A stretch of DNA of 33,362 nt from Lachnospiraceae bacterium (GTDB lineage Bacteria > Bacillota > Clostridia > Lachnospirales > Lachnospiraceae), in assembly GCA_024681795.1 (NCBI GenBank), contig JAILAD010000009.1:1-33362 (forward strand), given 5' to 3'. The notes beneath the pieces are model-generated. The model worked only from the letters and a program-made list of their open reading frames with translations, was not told the DNA's origin and searched no databases. Position numbers and translations under genes: made by a program. The first letter of the stretch is position 1. The number at the start of each line of letters is the position of its first letter. Shown here piece after piece: positions 31,652 to 33,362 of the stretch.

Positions 31652-32911
31652 ATGGATGTAAAAAAATATTTCAATCGATATAAAGCGCCAATACTCGTCA
31701 CAGTGATAATATGGCTGATGATTGGGCAATATAGTTCTTTGGTTTTTCCAGAGCAGACCTCTACAGAAACTGTGGAGACAGTATTCGTGCCAAACGCAGC
31801 AGAAGACGGCGGTCTGCAACTACTTTTCCTAGGTAATTCAGAAGCAAAGAAAGAGTCGGAATATAAACAAAGAAGAGAAGAAATTGGTCTTGATGAAGAT
31901 GGGTTATTAAGCATCATGTCAAAAATGAAAGGCCTTTATGCCTATGAACATCTGTCGGAGCAGGGAAAAACACTTTATGCTGAGATTTACAGAATATTTA
32001 TCACAAGATCGGAAGAAATACTTATATCATCTACTAATACAAATGTAATAGATACGACATGTAATTATGTCCTTGCAGACCATCCTGAAATATTCTGGGT
32101 AAACGGCTATACATATACCAAGAGGACTTCAGGGGACAAGATAAAACACATCTTGTTTAGCGGTAATTATGTGTATGACAAGACAGAGATACTTCAGAAA
32201 CAGACGCTTATAAATAAAGAGGTCGAGATGATAGCAAGAGGTGTCCCCGTAGGAAGTGATTATGATAAAGCCAAGTACATCTATGAGTACGTTATAAAAA
32301 AGACTATATATGATCCACAAGCAGAAGATAATCAGAATGTAATCTCGGTCTTTCTGAATGGCAGGAGCGTATGCCAGGGATATGCAAAGACAATCCAATA
32401 TCTTTTGAATTATATGAAGATTCCCTGCACTCTGGTATCGGGAGTTGCTGGAGGTGTTAACCATGTATGGGATCTTGCATATATAGATGGTGAATATACA
32501 TATATAGATGCAACATGGGGTGACACATCATATCAGACAGCTGATAAGAAGACGGTATCAGTAATAGACTATTCATACCTGTGCGCAACATATAATGATA
32601 TGGCGACTACGCATTCATTTTCGAATATTCTCGCTGTACCCCAAAACACAAATGGATCAAATAGTTACTTTGTCCATGAGGGGACATATCTTAAAACCTA
32701 TGACAAGGAACAGGTGCAGAAGATATTTGACAACAGCTATAAAAAGGGGCAGAACAGTGTACAGCTGAAATGCTCCAGCAAGACAGTTTTTAATGAGATC
32801 CTGGATGATTTTATAGATAATAATAAGATATTTGACTATATGGAAGAAGGAGAAGAGGACTTCTCATATACGATAATGGAAGATAAAAATGTAATAATTA
32901 TCTGGCTATGA
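31652..32911 (+). CDS. Membrane-anchored transglutaminase-like protein
   Basis: 419 residues from ATG 31652 (AGGA at 31640-31643); an upstream TTG in frame lies in AT-rich leader. The N-terminal hydrophobic helix (~11-31, APILVTVIIWLMIGQYSSLVF) is an uncleaved anchor or signal, placing the rest outside the cell. The transglutaminase/protease-like core is at ~195-310: catalytic C241 in GRSVCQGYAKTIQYLL, H271 in GGVNHVWDLAYIDG and D286 in YTYIDATWGD, the full Cys-His-Asp triad. Preceding it is SDYDKAKYIYEYVIKKTIYD, the usual lead. Bacterial extracellular members act on peptides or cross-links; exact activity is unknown. Codon use matches the CAP gene. Confidence 0.85.
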   Translation: MDVKKYFNRYKAPILVTVIIWLMIGQYSSLVFPEQTSTETVETVFVPNAAEDGGLQLLFLGNSEAKKESEYKQRREEIGLDEDGLLSIMSKMKGLYAYEHLSEQGKTLYAEIYRIFITRSEEILISSTNTNVIDTTCNYVLADHPEIFWVNGYTYTKRTSGDKIKHILFSGNYVYDKTEILQKQTLINKEVEMIARGVPVGSDYDKAKYIYEYVIKKTIYDPQAEDNQNVISVFLNGRSVCQGYAKTIQYLLNYMKIPCTLVSGVAGGVNHVWDLAYIDGEYTYIDATWGDTSYQTADKKTVSVIDYSYLCATYNDMATTHSFSNILAVPQNTNGSNSYFVHEGTYLKTYDKEQVQKIFDNSYKKGQNSVQLKCSSKTVFNEILDDFIDNNKIFDYMEEGEEDFSYTIMEDKNVIIIWL

Positions 32912-32913
32912 TC

Positions 32914-32929
32914 GTGTCCAATTGGACAC
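32914..32929. repeat. Perfect 16-base palindrome after the transglutaminase gene
   Basis: GTGTCCAATTGGACAC, only three bases after the stop codon. It could be a protein-binding site or part of the 3' RNA end; it has no T-run. Confidence 0.55.
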
Positions 32930-32946
32930 ATATATGGAAAGAGTGG

Positions 32947-32977
32947 AAGCGGTGTTCTTTAATGAATACCGCTTTTT
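32947..32977 (+). terminator. Terminator after the transglutaminase gene
   Basis: AAGCGGTGTTC pairs with GAATACCGCTT (32947-32957 and 32964-32974) with one wobble and a six-base loop, followed by T residues. Confidence 0.88.
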
Positions 32978-33076
32978 CTTTTCGGAAACAAAATATTTCT
33001 ACTTTCATTTTTAATAATGGTGTATTATACTATGATGTAGTGATTCAAAATAATATCTTTAGAAAGGTTTTACAAA

Positions 33077-33362
33077 ATGTCTAACATTCCAGAGTCATAT
33101 ATAAGAGCGGTAATAGGAATAATCATAGGTCTGTCAGTAGCAGGCCTTATTGCATGGGGAGTCATGTCATCTCAGGACCTCATAAACACATCAGGAAGAA
33201 ATGGGATAAATGGCTCGAATGACATAATGGACTCCTTTTATGAGAAATATAATGGTGAGACATATACAGGTGCGCAGATAATCGACCTTATCGATAAAGC
33301 GAGGCTGGATAATAAGTACATATCTATCCATCAGGATAACAAAGTTTATTATTACATCTGTG
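33077..33362 (+). CDS. Membrane-anchored protein, C-terminus cut by window end
   Basis: Open from ATG 33077 (AGAAAGG upstream) to the window end, 95 codons seen. It begins MSNIPESYIRAVIGIIIGLS and VAGLIAWGVMSSQDLIN, an N-terminal hydrophobic helix at ~9-30, followed by a polar domain (FYEKYNGETYTGAQIIDLID, NKYISIHQDNKVYYYI). The GxxIIDLI.KAR pattern is seen in small pilin-like or pilus-accessory proteins encoded with Tad/type II-like systems of Clostridia, but too little is visible to be sure. Codon use (frequent ATA) is as in the two preceding genes. Confidence 0.6.
   Translation, partial: MSNIPESYIRAVIGIIIGLSVAGLIAWGVMSSQDLINTSGRNGINGSNDIMDSFYEKYNGETYTGAQIIDLIDKARLDNKYISIHQDNKVYYYIC

Noticed and set aside
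31317..31683. Overlapping plus-strand ORFs of 69-106 residues
   Set aside because: No ribosome sites, unusual amino-acid make-up, and the DNA is better explained as a structured RNA element.

Overview
The window looks like chromosome from a low-to-mid GC anaerobic Firmicute, most likely a Lachnospiraceae relative. The indicators are the lineage style of the genes (DUF3793 protein plus small flavodoxin, family-1 solute-binding lipoproteins with a YVKE-type end, GEMM-I riboswitch), near-consensus sigma-A promoters and strong AGGAGG ribosome sites. No rRNA, tRNA or CRISPR array was recognised. Base composition is not uniform: the first 1.7 kb is visibly GC-rich (about 60% by eye), 2-29.8 kb is about 40-45%, and the last 3.4 kb is AT-richer and uses ATA for isoleucine far more than its neighbours. 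This suggests at least two imported or foreign-flavoured segments.

Layout. 1-1689 (minus) is a GH42 beta-galactosidase cut by the window edge, with a consensus promoter and an operator-like palindrome. 1.8-4.8 kb holds a winged-helix fragment, a condensation-superfamily (acyltransferase-like) protein with a degraded HxxxD motif, then a class-I c-di-GMP riboswitch with terminator that controls a small excisionase-like HTH protein and a membrane protein. 4.9-6.25 kb is a membrane protein translationally coupled to a small XRE regulator. 6.5-10.6 kb holds enolase, a 4-TM protein, an alpha/beta hydrolase, a DUF3793 protein and a flavodoxin. Enolase and the DUF3793-flavodoxin unit share a palindromic operator, GTTAG-N6-CTAAC, suggesting one (possibly iron or redox) regulon.

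10.99-17.7 kb is the most unusual part: a two-gene operon (possibly with a 25-codon third ORF) encoding a 1858-residue cytosolic protein and a 332-residue coiled-coil partner. The large protein has four copies of one ~100-residue repeat, four copies of a second ~100-residue repeat, long Asn/Glu-rich linkers, and a C-terminal module that is also found in the partner. I recognise no known family. 17.8-22.5 kb carries two paralogous lipoproteins with a propeller-like N-terminal half and a family-1 solute-binding half, with no permease nearby. 22.5-27.6 kb has a transposase remnant, then a TetR regulator and a LolD/MacB-type ABC ATPase plus FtsX-type permease that share operator sequences. 27.7-29.8 kb has a REP-like palindrome, an OhrR-like MarR regulator with its own palindrome, a 53-residue membrane peptide and a GMC-family flavoprotein with a ferredoxin-like Cys cluster.

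29.8-33.4 kb is the AT-rich end: IS605-like hairpins, a secreted CAP-Big2-FN3 protein, a structured non-coding element that resembles a stand-alone HEARO/omega-RNA, a membrane-anchored transglutaminase-like protein, and the start of another membrane-anchored protein cut by the window end. Functional themes are surface or envelope proteins and transport, small-molecule-responsive local regulators each sitting next to its own palindromic operator, and one large repeat-protein system of unknown role.
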